A stretch of 64,000 bases of DNA from RGIG5681 sp034180345 (GCA_034180345.1 JAXFOQ010000001.1:1-64000), one strand, 5' to 3'; shown: positions 1 through 9,410, counted from the stretch's first letter. Translations and numbers: made by a program. The notes: generated by a model from the sequence alone, not told the origin.

Positions 1-56
1 ACGTACAGTGGTGTGAGAGGGATTAAATAAATTAATTATTTAATCTCTACTTAATT
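1..56 (+). mobile_element. 3' end of a group II intron (5' part outside window)
   Basis: These 56 bases are identical to 4627-4682, the 3' end of the complete group II intron in this window. They contain the distal half of domain V (ending GTGTGAGAGG) and domain VI, an AT-only hairpin GATTAAAT...ATTTAATC followed by TCTAC. Identity stops after the shared TTAATT, so the intron end lies at about 50-56. The rest of this copy, including any maturase gene, lies before the window. It reads toward the 3' ends of the minus-strand genes that follow. Confidence 0.85.
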
Positions 57-79
57 ATTTTATCAGATTAAATAATCAT

Positions 80-427
80 TTATTGAAATAGTTCATAATA
101 ACTATCACTTACCTCTAAGTTGTTAAAGCGTTTAAAAAATAATAAGCGATTTAGATAAAAAGATGCAACTATCCAAATAAGATGCAGGATAATCATTAAA
201 TAATATTGAGCATTACCTTTGACAATAAAATTTAGTAATTTAAAGATGCCAATCATAATTAACCAGTTAAATATAAAAATAATTAATAATTGAAAACTCA
301 TCTTTCTTTCTAATTTAGTATGAAAGTTATAATCTTCCTTATTGGTGAAAGTTACCGCTTTTTTGCGACTGATAAAACGCGTATTTTGTAAGATATTCGC
401 AAGGGTTTGTTGATTTAATTTTTTCAT
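80..427 (-). CDS. small two-helix membrane protein of unknown function
   Basis: I do not recognise this 115-residue protein. It has a basic N-terminus of about 40 residues and two hydrophobic segments, roughly residues 44-66 and 75-97, separated by a short polar turn. This suggests a small integral membrane protein with both ends on the same side. It begins 2 bases after the stop of the upstream phosphodiesterase gene on the same strand, so the two are probably co-transcribed. A group II intron tail lies immediately beyond its stop codon. No catalytic motif is visible, and no function should be assigned. Confidence 0.6.
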   Translation of the reverse strand: MKKLNQQTLANILQNTRFISRKKAVTFTNKEDYNFHTKLERKMSFQLLIIFIFNWLIMIGIFKLLNFIVKGNAQYYLMIILHLIWIVASFYLNRLLFFKRFNNLEVSDSYYELFQ

Positions 428-429
428 AT

Positions 430-1533
430 TTATTTCTTATAGTAGCAGATTAAAGGAATCATTAATTCATCAATATGGCATCCTGCATGAGCGCCCTTAA
501 AATGGAATTTTGGTTCTTTATCTAACACAAATATTTTATCATTTTTTACAATGGCAATAAAGTCGCCAATCTTTTCTTCAAATAGCGGATGATTTTTATT
601 ACTTCCAAATAAATGAGTATCTAACACTTCTTGGTGTGATAATAGTACACAATCATCTTCATATAATTTTAAAAATTCAGTTCTAAATTCATCCAAATAT
701 TCTTTTTTAATATGGAAATTAAGAGCTCTTGGTTCAATGTCCGGTCTTCTTTGGAAATATTTTGGCAGTTTGGTTTTTAAAATTTCAATGTCGCTGGTGA
801 TGTCAACTTGACCGTGATCTGCAATAATACACATCAGGGTATCGGGAGCTAAATTTTCAGCAACATATTCCAATTTATCATTAATATTATTTAATAATGC
901 AATCGCCTCTTTTGAACTTGGTCCTGTTTTATGCATTAAGCTATCATATTTATCCCAATAGGCATAGATAAATTGATTATCTTTAGTATGACTTTCTTTG
1001 ATAATTTTTTCAGTAAATTCATCAATATTTTGACAACCGAAAGTTGGATCAAACTCAGGGTATATCTTAGTTGCACTAATGCCACTTTTATTTAGTTCAT
1101 CAATGATATTACCATCGGGGTATAACTTTCTCATAAGATTGGCTTCATAGTGAATATTGGTATAATAACCAGTGTTATAAAATGGCACAATTTCATCGTT
1201 TACCTCTTTGATATATTGAATCCAACCTAACCAACAGGTTTGATTAGGACTTTTACCATTTAAGATGGCAGTTGTGGCTGCGGTGGTGGTGGGAGGAAAA
1301 ACCGTAAAGGTTTCGCCTTGTTTATATTTATTCAGAAATTTATTTTGGTCTAAATATTTGTCAAGCAATCTTGAACCCATACCATCAATTAAGACCAAGA
1401 TTATTTGTTTAAATCGATTATCTTTAATTAAGCTTGAAAATTTCTCATTATCATTATAGTAATATGGTAAGCCATAATGCTTTCTGATACTTGATATGTA
1501 ACTTAATATTCCTTCTTCATAATTAACAATCAT
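430..1533 (-). CDS. type I phosphodiesterase / nucleotide pyrophosphatase family protein
   Basis: This is a 367-residue enzyme of the alkaline phosphatase superfamily, type I phosphodiesterase/nucleotide pyrophosphatase branch. These are metal-dependent hydrolases of phosphodiester or pyrophosphate bonds. Visible family marks are the first metal-binding Asp in VLIDGMG (about residue 50), the nucleophile Thr region FPPTTTAATT (about 79-88), a later IADHGQ motif and a C-terminal GAHAGCH motif with metal-ligand histidines. No signal peptide is seen, so it is probably cytoplasmic. I start at 1533, nine codons inside the longest frame, because AAGGAGAAATAT lies directly before this ATG. The substrate is unknown. 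The gene is divergent from the AlaX-like gene. Confidence 0.8.
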   Translation of the reverse strand: MIVNYEEGILSYISSIRKHYGLPYYYNDNEKFSSLIKDNRFKQIILVLIDGMGSRLLDKYLDQNKFLNKYKQGETFTVFPPTTTAATTAILNGKSPNQTCWLGWIQYIKEVNDEIVPFYNTGYYTNIHYEANLMRKLYPDGNIIDELNKSGISATKIYPEFDPTFGCQNIDEFTEKIIKESHTKDNQFIYAYWDKYDSLMHKTGPSSKEAIALLNNINDKLEYVAENLAPDTLMCIIADHGQVDITSDIEILKTKLPKYFQRRPDIEPRALNFHIKKEYLDEFRTEFLKLYEDDCVLLSHQEVLDTHLFGSNKNHPLFEEKIGDFIAIVKNDKIFVLDKEPKFHFKGAHAGCHIDELMIPLICYYKK

Positions 1534-1587
1534 ATATTTCTCCTTATTTAAGTATATCATTATATAACAAAAACATTTTAAAACTAG

Positions 1588-1593
1588 TATAAT
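1588..1593 (+). promoter_or_regulatory. -10 box for the AlaX-like gene
   Basis: A perfect TATAAT lies 21 bases before the ATG at 1615, with the ribosome-binding site AGAGGTG in between. No convincing -35 is visible. The same 81-base divergent region has TATAAT on the minus strand (1564-1559) facing the phosphodiesterase gene. Confidence 0.45.
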
Positions 1594-1614
1594 TATCTTA
1601 AAGAGGTGATAAAA

Positions 1615-2745
1615 ATGATTAATTATAATTATGATGACTGCAAAAAACTTTCACTAACAACCACTATTAAAGATTATCAAGATGGTTATTATTGTTTTGA
1701 AGATACTGTATTTTATGGTGAAAAAGGTGGTATGCCTAGTGATGTTGGAAAAATCAATAATCAGAAAGTAATTGATTTAAAGTGGGTTGATGATGTTTTG
1801 TGGCATAAAGTTGAAAATCCCTTGGAAAATCCAATTATTATGTATGTAGATTATCGTACTAGAATGATTAATGCTGCTGCTCAGAGTGCCTTACATATTC
1901 TTGATGGCTATTATGGCAAGATGGGTTTAATTATTGTGGCTATTGGTGTAAATCCTGATAATCAATGGTATGAAGTCAACAGTAAGGATATTGACAAAGA
2001 ACATTTGGAACAAGTTCAGACCTTTATTGATAAAGTTATTTTTGATGATATTAAAACATCACTTAAAGTTATTGATGGTAAGGAATACCCTAATGAAAAG
2101 TATCAAAAGTTTAATGAGCTTAGAATTGTGAGTTTTGGTGATTTGGATACCCAACCATGTGGCACAATTCATGTGAATAAGACTTCAGATATTAGTAATA
2201 TGGTTATTTTGGACTATGAAAAAACATCTAGGGGTACTCGTATTTATTTCACCTCTAGTTATGTAACCAATGAACACTATAAAAAAGATTATAGTTTACT
2301 TAAAGAAGTAACCAAGACTTTAAATGTTAAAAATGATGAGCTTATAGATAAACTTCAAAAACTGCAAAACGATCATAAGTTATTTCAAAAAGAAATCACC
2401 GATTTAAAAACTCAATTATTGAATTATCAAGCTAAGGACTATGATAACGGTAAGATGATTGAAGTGGCTAGGGTTGAACTTTCAAATTCTAAAGAACTGG
2501 TAACTTTAACTCAAATAATCAGCAGAAATTATCAAAAGAATATGATTATGCTTACAAAAATCGAAGATACTACCTATCTTTGTATTGCCTCACACAATAA
2601 TATCGCTAGAGATATATATGCTAAAATAAGTGCCTTATTTGAATTTAGGGGTGGTGGTTCACCTAGTATTGTTAGTGCTAATACCAAGGCTGACATTGAT
2701 GATTTGATAGTGGCAATCAATCGAGTTGTAGATAACTTCAGATAA
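1615..2745 (+). CDS. AlaX-like alanyl-tRNA editing protein with DHHA1 domain
   Basis: A 376-residue stand-alone relative of the editing and C-terminal parts of alanyl-tRNA synthetase, a family that deacylates mischarged Ser- or Gly-tRNA(Ala). Residues 31-45 give the typical FYGEKGGMPSD-like turn. The zinc site is partly present: CGTIH at 182-186 supplies Cys and His. The other motif, normally HxxxH, reads QSALH at 90-94, so its first His is Gln. A coiled coil of about 225-265 is followed by a DHHA1-like domain with FRGGGSP near residue 345. I chose the ATG at 1615, not the in-frame GTG at 1606, because that GTG is part of the ribosome-binding site AGAGGTG. The family is clear; catalytic competence is not certain. 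Confidence 0.8.
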   Translation: MINYNYDDCKKLSLTTTIKDYQDGYYCFEDTVFYGEKGGMPSDVGKINNQKVIDLKWVDDVLWHKVENPLENPIIMYVDYRTRMINAAAQSALHILDGYYGKMGLIIVAIGVNPDNQWYEVNSKDIDKEHLEQVQTFIDKVIFDDIKTSLKVIDGKEYPNEKYQKFNELRIVSFGDLDTQPCGTIHVNKTSDISNMVILDYEKTSRGTRIYFTSSYVTNEHYKKDYSLLKEVTKTLNVKNDELIDKLQKLQNDHKLFQKEITDLKTQLLNYQAKDYDNGKMIEVARVELSNSKELVTLTQIISRNYQKNMIMLTKIEDTTYLCIASHNNIARDIYAKISALFEFRGGGSPSIVSANTKADIDDLIVAINRVVDNFR

Positions 2746-2770
2746 AATATTTATATAATTAAGATATTAT

Positions 2771-2796
2771 AAGACCCTTAAATATAAGGGTCTTTA
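2771..2796 (+). terminator. intrinsic terminator of the AlaX-like gene, next to the intron insertion site
   Basis: AAGACCCTT and AAGGGTCTT (2771-2779 and 2786-2794) form a strong hairpin with a short AT loop, followed by TAA. The normal T-run is cut short because the group II intron begins at about 2801. Confidence 0.75.
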
Positions 2797-2800
2797 ATGC

Positions 2801-4676
2801 GTGCTAGGCATGGCATATAACTAGAGGGTGAAAGTCCCTTACACGCGTACATATCAACGAAGTGTTAGTGAAGCACAAGGTTTCCATCGTGAGGTGTGAG
2901 CTAGAGGAAGTGTGAAACAAAATCGAGGTCTGATGAATAAGAACCTAATATAAGGCTATACATAAGGATAAGAGTGCATTACAACTTAAAGTCCAAAAGA
3001 TATGCGTAACTATGTGTGGTAAATTAGGCAGATAATCGAGGAAAGTGATATGTCTTACCCTAGGAGGTCTTGCGGACGAATAAGCACAAGCGGTTTAATA
3101 TGCCAATTGTTAAGGTCGGTCGAAAAAGGTTTATCGTGAGAAGTCAGCAGAAGTCATAGTACTAATAGAAATATTGGGAAGGACTGAACAATTTATAGTG
3201 TTTCTACACTATGATTAACTAAAATACTAAGTCAGAACGTAATAAAGAAAATGGTATGAGCGTATCTCAAAGAGTATTCTAAAAGACAGGTATTTAGTTA
3301 TAAGACCAGAAAGGAAGAAACGAGTATGGAAGAATTACTAGAACGTATATTAGATAACAAAAATCTATACAAAGCATATGAACGGGTCTATAGAAACAAA
3401 GGAACAAGTGGAATCGATGGAATGACTATTGATGAAGTTGGATATTATTTATATTTACATAAAGAAGAAATTAAACAACAAATTAGAGAATTAAAGTATA
3501 AACCCAGTCCTGTCAGAAGAGTTGAGATACCAAAAGAAAATGGCAAGATAAGAAAACTAGGAATACCAACGGTAATAGATAGAGTAATCCAACAAGCAAT
3601 AGTACAAGTATTAAGCCCTATATTTGAACAACAATTTTCCAATTATTCCTATGGCTTTAGACCAAAACGTTCATGTGAAATGGCAGTTATTAGGGCATTA
3701 GAGTGTTTTAATGATGGTTATGATTGGATAATTGATATAGATTTACAAGCATTCTTTGACAACGTTAACCAAGATAAGTTAATCGGCATAATAAGAAGAA
3801 CAATCAAAGATGGAAGAGTTATATCATTAATAAGAAAGTATCTAGTAAGTGGAGTTATGATAAACGGAGTTTGTCAACCTACAAAAGTAGGAACACCACA
3901 AGGAGGTAATCTAAGTCCTTTATTATCAAACATCATGTTGAATGAGTTGGATAAGGAATTAGAAAAACGTAGGTTGAATTTTGTTAGATATGCCGATGAC
4001 TGCCTAATTATGGTAAAATCAGAAAAAGCAGCCAATAGAGTAATGAAAACAATCACTAATTATATAGAAAACAAATTAGGACTCATCGTAAATGCAGAGA
4101 AAAGTAAAATTGCAAGACCTAACCAAATAAAATATTTAGGTTTTGGTTTTTACTATACAAAAACAGGGATAATAAAACCTAAACCACATTTAAAATCTGT
4201 TCAAAAGTTTGAAAAGAAACTAAATGGCATAACTAGTAGAAGTAATGCAATGTCTATAGATGAAAAGATAACCAAGCTAAATCAAGTTATAAGAGGTTGG
4301 ATAAATTATTTTAGAATAGCCGACATGAAATCTATAATGATAAAAATTAGTGAACATTTAAGACATAGACTTAGAATGTGCATATGGAAATACTGGAAGA
4401 AACCTATGACCAAATACAAAGCATTAAGAAAACTAGGTATCTCCGAATACAATGCCTATATGGTAGCAAATACAAGAAGAGGCTATTACTGGGTAGCAAG
4501 TACTGTAGTGTTGCATATAGCATTATCTAATAAAAGATTACAACAAAAAGGACTAGTGTTTCCACTAGATCATTATCTCGCAGTACATACTGCAATATAA
4601 ATTGAACCGCTGTATACGAGAACCGTACGTACAGTGGTGTGAGAGGGATTAAATAAATTAATTATTTAATCTCTAC
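2801..4676 (+). mobile_element. group II intron with maturase gene (complete)
   Basis: A self-splicing ribozyme and retroelement of about 1.9 kb. It starts at about 2801 with GTGC and has a structured 5' RNA region (2801-3325) with no other gene. It then carries a reverse transcriptase/maturase (3326-4600) and ends with domain V (about 4605-4646, CGCTGTA pairing with TACAGTG, ending GAGAGG) and domain VI (hairpin about 4647-4671), closing with CTAC near 4676. The 3' boundary is uncertain to about 6 bases because TTAATT after it is shared with the other copy. The insertion point 6 bases past a terminator hairpin and the lack of an HNH domain suggest a bacterial class C-like intron. Confidence 0.88.
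3326..4600 (+). CDS. ltrA: group II intron reverse transcriptase / maturase
   Basis: A 424-residue intron-encoded protein. It helps the intron RNA fold and splice, and copies it into DNA during retrohoming. Reverse transcriptase landmarks are the GTSGIDG opening (27-32), FRPKRS (111-116), the catalytic Asp in IDIDLQAFFD (136-145), GTPQGGNLSPLL (189-200) and the active-site YADD at 222-225. The maturase (X) domain follows, with WINYF near residue 325. The C-terminus ends without an HNH endonuclease domain. The reading frame is intact and the YADD box is present, so it could be active. It starts 12 bases after a GGAAG ribosome-binding site. Confidence 0.93.
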   Translation: MEELLERILDNKNLYKAYERVYRNKGTSGIDGMTIDEVGYYLYLHKEEIKQQIRELKYKPSPVRRVEIPKENGKIRKLGIPTVIDRVIQQAIVQVLSPIFEQQFSNYSYGFRPKRSCEMAVIRALECFNDGYDWIIDIDLQAFFDNVNQDKLIGIIRRTIKDGRVISLIRKYLVSGVMINGVCQPTKVGTPQGGNLSPLLSNIMLNELDKELEKRRLNFVRYADDCLIMVKSEKAANRVMKTITNYIENKLGLIVNAEKSKIARPNQIKYLGFGFYYTKTGIIKPKPHLKSVQKFEKKLNGITSRSNAMSIDEKITKLNQVIRGWINYFRIADMKSIMIKISEHLRHRLRMCIWKYWKKPMTKYKALRKLGISEYNAYMVANTRRGYYWVASTVVLHIALSNKRLQQKGLVFPLDHYLAVHTAI

Positions 4677-4680
4677 TTAA

Positions 4681-4708
4681 TTGTTTAATAAAATATATAA
4701 ATTATAAT
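4681..4708 (+). promoter_or_regulatory. possible promoter of the CcdA-Msr fusion gene
   Basis: TTGTTT (4681-4686) and TATAAT (4703-4708) are spaced by 16 bases. They lie immediately downstream of the intron end, so the -35 may straddle the intron/exon junction. Read by eye only. Confidence 0.4.
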
Positions 4709-4800
4709 CTAAAATAAATGCTATTTTTTCTAAAGTCTATCCATAGTTGAATTTATTTATTAAAAGTAAGATATGGCTAATAGAAAAGGAGGAATAGTTT

Positions 4801-6894
4801 ATGACATCTATTTCAATATTCGCAGTTTTTACAGCAGGATTATTATCATTCTTTTCCCCGTGTATTATCCCTGTACTGCCAGTGTATTTATCAATATTTA
4901 CCGAAACAAACGGTAATAAGAAACGAACAATTTTAAAGAGCCTGTTATTTGTTGCGGGTATATCTTTCAGTTTTGTATCTTTAGGTTTTTCAATCGGTTT
5001 TATCGGTAAATTTGTTTCCAATAATGTACTATATACGATACTTGGCCTAATTATTATTTTGCTTGGTATTCATCAAACAGGTTTGATAAATATTCCATTA
5101 CTTCAAAAAAATAAACATTTTAATGTTGAGGGTGGTGGACTATTAAAGACCTTTATTTTAGGTTTTGCCTTTAGTTTTGGTTGGACTCCTTGTGTTGGGC
5201 CAATACTAGCTTCAGTACTGTTGATTTCTGCTACTAGAGGTGCTTTTTATGGGGGTTTTCTTTTAGCAATATACTCACTAGCCTTTGCAATACCCTTTAT
5301 TTTATTAGGTCTATTTCAAGAGTTATTTTTAACTAAAATTAAATCAATTTCAAAGCACCTGCATAAGATTAAATTAATATCCGGAATAATCATCATTATT
5401 ATGGGCGGTTTCTTCTTGATAAATAATGTTAAAGGTATTGATGATGGTATGAATCATACAGAAAAGTTATCGGAAAAGGTCTTTAAAAATTTAGATGGTA
5501 AAGAAGTTAAATTAAGTGATTATCAAGGTAAAAAAGTTTATCTTAAATTTTGGGCTTCATGGTGTCCGATTTGTCTTAGTGGCTTAAATGAATTGAACAC
5601 TCTTTCAAAAACTGATGATTTTAAAGTTTTATCAATTGTATCGCCTAACTACAACAATGAATTAAGTAGTGATAAGTTTATTAAGTGGTATAAGGGTCTT
5701 AAAAATGTTGAAAATATCGAAGTATTACTTGATGAAGGAGGTTTTTTTGCAAGAAGCAATAATGTCAGAGGTTATCCGACATCAATGTATTTGAATGAGA
5801 AGGGTGAAATTATTGCTAGTGAAGTTGGCCATCGTAGTAATGATGATATTATAGCTAAATTTAACAATGATCAAAATATGAAAAATGATAGTGTCAAGGA
5901 GAAAGATAAGATGACAAAAAATAAAAAAACAATATACTTAGCTGGTGGCTGTTTCTGGGGCTTGGAAGCATATTTAAAAAAGCTTCCTGGTGTTATTGAT
6001 ACCGAAGTTGGTTATGCTAATGGTAAGACGGATAAGCCTACATACGAGGATCTCCACAGCAGCGGTCATGCAGAAACGGTTAAGGTTGATTATGATCCTG
6101 ATATTATTTCAACAGATATTCTACTTGAAGGTTTCTTCAATGTCGTTAATCCGACAACCTTAAATAGTCAAGGTAATGATTATGGCAAACAATATCGTTC
6201 AGGTATTTACTACAACAACCAAGATGATGAAAAGGTTGCGAAAAAAGTAATTGCGAAGCTTGCTGAAAAATTATCTGAACCAGTAGTTACTGAAGTTGCT
6301 AGGCTTGATAATTATTATAAGGCTGAAGAATATCATCAAGATTATTTGACTAAGCACCCTAATGGCTATTGTCATATCAATGTTAATGATGCTGATAAAT
6401 TTGTCAATGAAAAAGGTTTAGGTATCAATCTTAATCAAGCTATTTTAAAACAAAATTATCAAAAACCTAGTGATGAAGAGTTGAAAAAGCTTTTAACGCC
6501 AATTCAATACCAAGTAACCCAAGAGGGTGATACTGAAATACCATTCTCAAATGAATATGATCATAATTTCGATGAAGGAATATATGTTGATGTAGCTACG
6601 GGTGAACCGTTATTCAGTTCCAAAGATAAATATGATTCAGGTTGTGGGTGGCCAGCTTTTTCAAAACCAATTACTCCTGAAGTTGTTACAGAACATGAAG
6701 ATAATTCCTTTAATATGATTAGAACCGAGGTAAGAAGTAGAACAGGTGATAGTCATTTGGGCCATGTGTTTAATGATGGTCCCAAAGAAAAGGGAGGCTT
6801 AAGATATTGTATAAATAGCGCATCAATTAAATTTATTGCCAAAAAGGATCTTCAAAAAGCTGGATATGGCTATTTATTAAAATATTTAAAGTAA
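4801..6894 (+). CDS. CcdA-thioredoxin-MsrA-MsrB fusion, methionine sulfoxide repair
   Basis: A 697-residue fusion of a whole electron-relay and repair pathway. Residues 1-210 are a CcdA/DsbD-like membrane domain with about six helices and the redox pair Cys21 (SPCIIP) and Cys131 (TPCVGP). Residues 220-355 are a TlpA-like thioredoxin domain with WASWCPIC (Cys255, Cys258). Residues 376-530 are MsrA with catalytic Cys384 in GCFWG. Residues 545-697 are MsrB with CGWPAF and catalytic Cys670 in RYCINS; the zinc-binding CxxC pairs of some MsrB are absent. In the family, CcdA carries electrons across the membrane to thioredoxin, which regenerates Msr. The last three domains are therefore inferred to act outside the cell. 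The start follows AAAGGAGG. Confidence 0.93.
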   Translation: MTSISIFAVFTAGLLSFFSPCIIPVLPVYLSIFTETNGNKKRTILKSLLFVAGISFSFVSLGFSIGFIGKFVSNNVLYTILGLIIILLGIHQTGLINIPLLQKNKHFNVEGGGLLKTFILGFAFSFGWTPCVGPILASVLLISATRGAFYGGFLLAIYSLAFAIPFILLGLFQELFLTKIKSISKHLHKIKLISGIIIIIMGGFFLINNVKGIDDGMNHTEKLSEKVFKNLDGKEVKLSDYQGKKVYLKFWASWCPICLSGLNELNTLSKTDDFKVLSIVSPNYNNELSSDKFIKWYKGLKNVENIEVLLDEGGFFARSNNVRGYPTSMYLNEKGEIIASEVGHRSNDDIIAKFNNDQNMKNDSVKEKDKMTKNKKTIYLAGGCFWGLEAYLKKLPGVIDTEVGYANGKTDKPTYEDLHSSGHAETVKVDYDPDIISTDILLEGFFNVVNPTTLNSQGNDYGKQYRSGIYYNNQDDEKVAKKVIAKLAEKLSEPVVTEVARLDNYYKAEEYHQDYLTKHPNGYCHINVNDADKFVNEKGLGINLNQAILKQNYQKPSDEELKKLLTPIQYQVTQEGDTEIPFSNEYDHNFDEGIYVDVATGEPLFSSKDKYDSGCGWPAFSKPITPEVVTEHEDNSFNMIRTEVRSRTGDSHLGHVFNDGPKEKGGLRYCINSASIKFIAKKDLQKAGYGYLLKYLK

Positions 6895-6922
6895 AATATG
6901 TGCTTTTATAAGTTAGTTTAGT

Positions 6923-6935
6923 TATACTTATAGTA
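6923..6935 (+). promoter_or_regulatory. -10 box for a probable leaderless yesN-type mRNA
   Basis: TATACT at 6923-6928 is followed by 7 bases and then the ATG at 6936. There is no Shine-Dalgarno sequence. Transcription would be expected to start at or next to the start codon. The -35 region is weak. Confidence 0.5.
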
Positions 6936-7673
6936 ATGAAGTATACGATATTAGTAATGGATGATGAACCTTTAATCAGAAGGGGTATCAGTAAATTATT
7001 GGATTTAAAGACATTGAATATTGATAGGGTCTTAGAGGCTGCAAATGGCCAAGAGGCCTTATCAATTTTAGAAAATAATGAAGTTGATATTATTTTAAGT
7101 GATATTAATACCCCTAAAATGAATGGTTTAGATTTTTCAAAGATTGTAAAAGAAAGATACCCTAAGATTATGATTGCTTTAATTACTGGTTATGATTATT
7201 TGGACTATGCGATTAATGCTTTAAGAATTGGGGTTGATGATTATTTATTAAAACCTGTTTCTAAAAACGATATTACTCAGTTACTGGCGAAGTTAATTAA
7301 AAAAATCGAAGCTAAATATAAGGAAGATTTAAATATCATTGAAGAAACAGAACTTGATTTACGCTCTATTTTAATCAAAGAAATTGAGGATAATTTAGCT
7401 AATCCTGATTTTAATTTAACCTGTTTAGCTAATTCTTTAGGTTATAATATGAGTTATTTAAGTCTTCAATTTAAGAAACTTATCGGTGAAAATTTTCGAG
7501 AATTTTTATTATCGAAAAGATTGGAAAAGGCTAAATTGTTATTGTTGGTGAGTGATTATAAAATTTTTGAAGTTAGTAATAAAGTTGGTATTTTAGATGA
7601 AAACTATTTTGCGAGATGTTTTAAAAGAAAATATGGTTGTACTTGCAATGAATTTAGGAAACAAAAACTATGA
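6936..7673 (+). CDS. two-component response regulator with AraC-type DNA-binding domain (YesN-like)
   Basis: A 245-residue regulator. The N-terminal receiver has the acidic pair in MDDEP (residues 9-10), the phosphorylated Asp56 in LSDINTP and the conserved Lys106 in LLKPVS. The C-terminal part (about 145-245) is an AraC-type double helix-turn-helix with the typical end of the family (NYFARCFKRKYG). It overlaps the kinase gene downstream by 4 bases (ATGA), so the two form one system. YesM/YesN pairs usually control carbohydrate uptake, but no sugar transporter is adjacent here and the target is unknown. Translation appears leaderless. The stop is TGA. Confidence 0.9.
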   Translation: MKYTILVMDDEPLIRRGISKLLDLKTLNIDRVLEAANGQEALSILENNEVDIILSDINTPKMNGLDFSKIVKERYPKIMIALITGYDYLDYAINALRIGVDDYLLKPVSKNDITQLLAKLIKKIEAKYKEDLNIIEETELDLRSILIKEIEDNLANPDFNLTCLANSLGYNMSYLSLQFKKLIGENFREFLLSKRLEKAKLLLLVSDYKIFEVSNKVGILDENYFARCFKRKYGCTCNEFRKQKL

Positions 7674-9391
7674 AATTGTTTAAGCGTTTTAATTATTTTT
7701 CTTTTCATTTATCACTAACTTTTTTCTTATCTTCATTGGCGATTATTTTATTATTTAGTACCATTGTTTACCATGTGGTTTCAAATATTTTTTTAACTGA
7801 AGCCATCAGTAATTACCACACTTCAATGATCATGAGTAGCGATAGTTTATCGAATTATTTAGAAAGTGCTAAAAGTAAGGCCAATACTTTTTCATTGGAT
7901 CCTGAGCTTTTAGAATTTTTAGTTTCAAAGACTTATCGTGCCGATAAGATTTCAACAAAGATTGATAATATTATTAAGTATGATCATTTAATTAAGGCTA
8001 TTACCGTGGTGTCTAAAGATGGTCGCATTGTTTCCAGTGATTCTAAAATATCAATGAATTTATCAGATGATATGATGAAGCAGAAGTGGTATATTGATGC
8101 CATTAATACTAAAATGCCTGTTTTAACAGGTGCCAGAATGCAAGACGATACTACATGGGTCATTTCTTTAAGTGTTGAAATTCAAAAAAATCATGAGAAT
8201 TTAGGAGTTTTATTATTTGATCTTGATTATGCCTTGGTAGAAAAATTTATTAGTGGTCTTAATTTAGGCAATAAGGGTTCACTATTTATTATCAATCACC
8301 TTAATGAAATGGTTTATCATACTAAAATGAGCTATATCGAAAGTGATATGAGCCATAACGAATTAATAACCACGATAGGAAAAGGCAATCACTACCAAAG
8401 TGATGAAAATTTACTTCATTATCATCTAAAGATCAAAAATAGCGATTGGTCAATGCATGGCATTTTTAGCTTAGATGGACTAGCTAATCTTAAACATAAT
8501 CTACTTAAAATTGTAGTGTTTATCTCTATATCTTTGATGTTTTTATCAATTATTATTTCATATATTTTTTCCAGAAATTTAAAAAAGCCCTTGGACAGTT
8601 TGATTAAAGAAATGGATAATATTGAAGCGTTAAATAATATTGTTATTAATCATAGAGCTTACAATGAGATTGAAATTTTAAGTTTGAAATATAATGAGAT
8701 GGTTTTTAGAATTAAAAAACTCTTAAGTGATTTAAAAATTCAAGAAGCCAATCTTAAAAAGGCTGAAATTTCAGCTCTAATCAGTCAAATAAATCCTCAT
8801 TTTCTCTATAATACTTTAGATACGATTATTTGGACGGCAGAATTTAATGAAAAGGATAAAGTTATCGATTTAACCAAGTCCTTGGCTTCATTTTTTAGAT
8901 TATCACTAAGTAAGGGTAGTGATTATACTAGTTTAAAAGATGAAGTTAAGCATGTAACGGAATATTTATTCATTCAAAAACAAAGATACGAAGATCATCT
9001 GCAATATGAAATTATCAATGATTTAGAAGATGACGATTTAGTTGTTCCAAAAATTATTTTACAACCCTTGGTTGAAAATGCCCTTTATCATGGTTTAAAG
9101 AATAATGGTGGTTTAAATATTTGGATTAAATTATTTAAAGCAGGAAATTTTATTTATTTGGATGTCTGTGATGATGGCAAGGGCAGTAGCTATTTAGATC
9201 AGGAATTTATTGGATGCCAAGAATTTTTAAATAGAATTAAGGATATAAAAGACAATCGCCAAACTAAATCTGGCAGTGTTGGAATGAATAATGTCGATGA
9301 ACGGATTAGACTGTACTTTAAGGGTAGGTCAGGTCTTTATGTTAAAAATAATCATGGTTTTGTAGCTAGGATCATGATTGAAGTAAAATAA
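7670..9391 (+). CDS. sensor histidine kinase (YesM-like)
   Basis: A 573-residue membrane sensor kinase paired with the upstream regulator. One helix near residues 15-37 and a second near 280-300 enclose an extracytoplasmic sensing domain of about 240 residues. A HAMP-like linker follows, then the His_kinase domain of the YesM/LytS family, with the phospho-accepting His in QINPHFLYNTLD (about residue 377). An ATPase domain follows, with the N-box in PLVENALYHGL and a DDGKG motif near residue 500. The family partner is the AraC-type regulator. The signal sensed cannot be read from the sequence. Confidence 0.9.
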   Translation: MKLFKRFNYFSFHLSLTFFLSSLAIILLFSTIVYHVVSNIFLTEAISNYHTSMIMSSDSLSNYLESAKSKANTFSLDPELLEFLVSKTYRADKISTKIDNIIKYDHLIKAITVVSKDGRIVSSDSKISMNLSDDMMKQKWYIDAINTKMPVLTGARMQDDTTWVISLSVEIQKNHENLGVLLFDLDYALVEKFISGLNLGNKGSLFIINHLNEMVYHTKMSYIESDMSHNELITTIGKGNHYQSDENLLHYHLKIKNSDWSMHGIFSLDGLANLKHNLLKIVVFISISLMFLSIIISYIFSRNLKKPLDSLIKEMDNIEALNNIVINHRAYNEIEILSLKYNEMVFRIKKLLSDLKIQEANLKKAEISALISQINPHFLYNTLDTIIWTAEFNEKDKVIDLTKSLASFFRLSLSKGSDYTSLKDEVKHVTEYLFIQKQRYEDHLQYEIINDLEDDDLVVPKIILQPLVENALYHGLKNNGGLNIWIKLFKAGNFIYLDVCDDGKGSSYLDQEFIGCQEFLNRIKDIKDNRQTKSGSVGMNNVDERIRLYFKGRSGLYVKNNHGFVARIMIEVK

Positions 9392-9392
9392 A

Positions 9393-9410
9393 AAAGGGTC
9401 ATTACCCTTT
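9393..9410 (-). terminator. intrinsic terminator between kinase and rpsT, best for rpsT
   Basis: AAAGGGT (9393-9399) and ACCCTTT (9404-9410) form a hairpin overlapping the rpsT stop. On the minus strand it is followed by a T-rich run; on the plus strand the tail is poorer. It may serve both convergent genes. Confidence 0.7.
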
